From contig JBNKKH010000007.1 of NCBI GenBank assembly GCA_050291725.1, positions 15,756 through 79,755 on the forward strand: a DNA stretch of 64,000 bases, written 5' to 3'. This stretch comes from JAAGZL01 sp050291725 (GTDB lineage: Bacteria > Pseudomonadota > Gammaproteobacteria > Chromatiales > Chromatiaceae). The position numbers and the translations under genes are program-made. Under the pieces are notes generated by a model. The model had not been told where the DNA came from. It made no database searches and worked only from the letters and a program-made list of their open reading frames with translations. Positions 63,388-64,000 of the stretch are shown here, in pieces; within the stretch, counting starts at the first letter, position 1; each line of letters begins with the position of its first letter.

Positions 63388-64000
63388 GCGAGATAGATGA
63401 GAAGCCCAGATTCTCCGCTCTTTCTGCCCTGATCCGTTTTTTTGCCCACCATCGCACGGCGGCCAACCTGCTCATGGTTGCGTTGCTGATCGCTGGCTAT
63501 ACCGCACTAAGTCTTCTTAATACCCAAATGTTACCTACACGGGAAAATCCACGGGTTTCGGTACGTGTTGCCTGGCCGGGTGCTAGTGCTTCAGATATGG
63601 ACAAAGCTGTTGTTCGTAACATGGAACCGGCCCTGCGTTATCTGGATGGGGTAGATAATTTTATGGGACTTGCCCGCGAGGGCAGCGCCTATATGGCTAT
63701 ACAGTTCCGGCGCGGCATGGATGTGGATGATCTGACCATAGAGGTACAGAAAGCGGTAGATGGCGTTACTACCATGCCGGAAGGGGCAGAGCGTCCGGTA
63801 GTTAGTGCAGTACGCGGGTTTGAACGTGTAGGTAAGATACTAATCACTGGCCCCTATTCAGAGAGTGAACTGAAGGGCTATGCAATTCGTATTCGTGATG
63901 GCCTGTTGGATGCGGGTATTGATCGGGTGACCATGACCGGTACTCGCGAGGAGGAGATTAAGGTTATGGTGCCAGAGCGTATGCTTGCTCGCTATGACCT
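63384..64000 (+). CDS. RND-family efflux pump, 3' end missing
   Basis: The frame from the ATG at 63384 stays open to the window end: about 205 residues, starting MSEIDEKPRFSALSALIRFF. The first membrane helix (NLLMVALLIAGYTALSLLN) and the porter-domain motifs NPRVSVRVAWPGASASDMDKAVVRNMEPALRYLDG are typical of the HAE/AcrB group. The adaptor stop overlaps its start (ATGA). It would export from periplasm or membrane with the preceding adaptor; the outer-membrane partner is not seen. Confidence 0.93.
   Translation, partial: MSEIDEKPRFSALSALIRFFAHHRTAANLLMVALLIAGYTALSLLNTQMLPTRENPRVSVRVAWPGASASDMDKAVVRNMEPALRYLDGVDNFMGLAREGSAYMAIQFRRGMDVDDLTIEVQKAVDGVTTMPEGAERPVVSAVRGFERVGKILITGPYSESELKGYAIRIRDGLLDAGIDRVTMTGTREEEIKVMVPERMLARYD

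Overview
The window looks like chromosome of a free-living or host-associated Gammaproteobacterium. The evidence is the gene content and order: rpsF-rpsR-DUF2232-rplI followed by dnaB-alr-radA, a FleQ/FleS/FleR sigma-54 flagellar hierarchy ahead of fliEFGHIJ, HrpA, DeaD, a PhoPQ-like pair and OprC/TonB/ExbBD copper uptake. Diheme cytochrome c4, GH57/MalQ/GlgC glycogen genes and a ferredoxin-type redox operon would fit a Chromatiales-like sulfur-oxidising lineage. That placement is inference and no marker here proves it. Base composition is moderate and fairly even, except for one clearly GC-rich island around a chemoreceptor gene (about 42.4-43.9 kb).

Layout. 0-5.4 kb: glycogen and nucleotide-sugar genes (glgC partial, GH57, malQ, galU). 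5.5-12.2 kb: cytochrome c4, an M1-like metallopeptidase facing a ChaN-PDZ protein, a histidine kinase whose ATP-binding motifs have decayed, and a LysR regulator. 12.3-21.4 kb: hrpA, a pentanucleotide-repeat leader before a small secreted protein, deaD, a putative zinc phospholipase-like protein, a ferritin-like protein and a small Met/Lys/Glu-rich exported protein. 21.5-27.8 kb: ribosomal proteins and the replication/repair operon. 27.9-31.1 kb: small signalling proteins (two PilZ, one FHA) and a CorC-type membrane protein.

31.3-41.1 kb: flagellar regulators and the fliE-J basal-body/export operon. A strong sigma-54 promoter precedes fleSR and a weaker candidate precedes fliE. The cluster stops after fliJ, where LysE, a small membrane protein and the GC-rich chemoreceptor island follow instead of fliK-fliL-fliM. 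44.2-47.1 kb: a Spy/CpxP-like protein divergent from an OmpR/CpxR-type two-component pair, with a perfect 21-bp inverted repeat between them. 47.1-51.6 kb: a cold-shock gene and the tonB-exbD-exbB-oprC copper-uptake block. 51.8-54.8 kb: a glycine-zipper lipoprotein-like gene, a PepSY protein and phoPQ-like genes.

55.0-64.0 kb (runs off the end): the most unusual region. A TonB-dependent receptor and a DUF4198-like anchored protein are followed by a very tight series: NapH/NosR-type polyferredoxin, HgdB/double-cubane-type iron-sulfur protein, its HgdC-type ATP-dependent activator, a CcdA/DsbD-like membrane protein, and an RND efflux adaptor and pump. Together these suggest a combined uptake, low-potential reduction and efflux system for an unknown substrate. 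The two TonB receptors share a 16-bp upstream motif, which suggests co-regulation.
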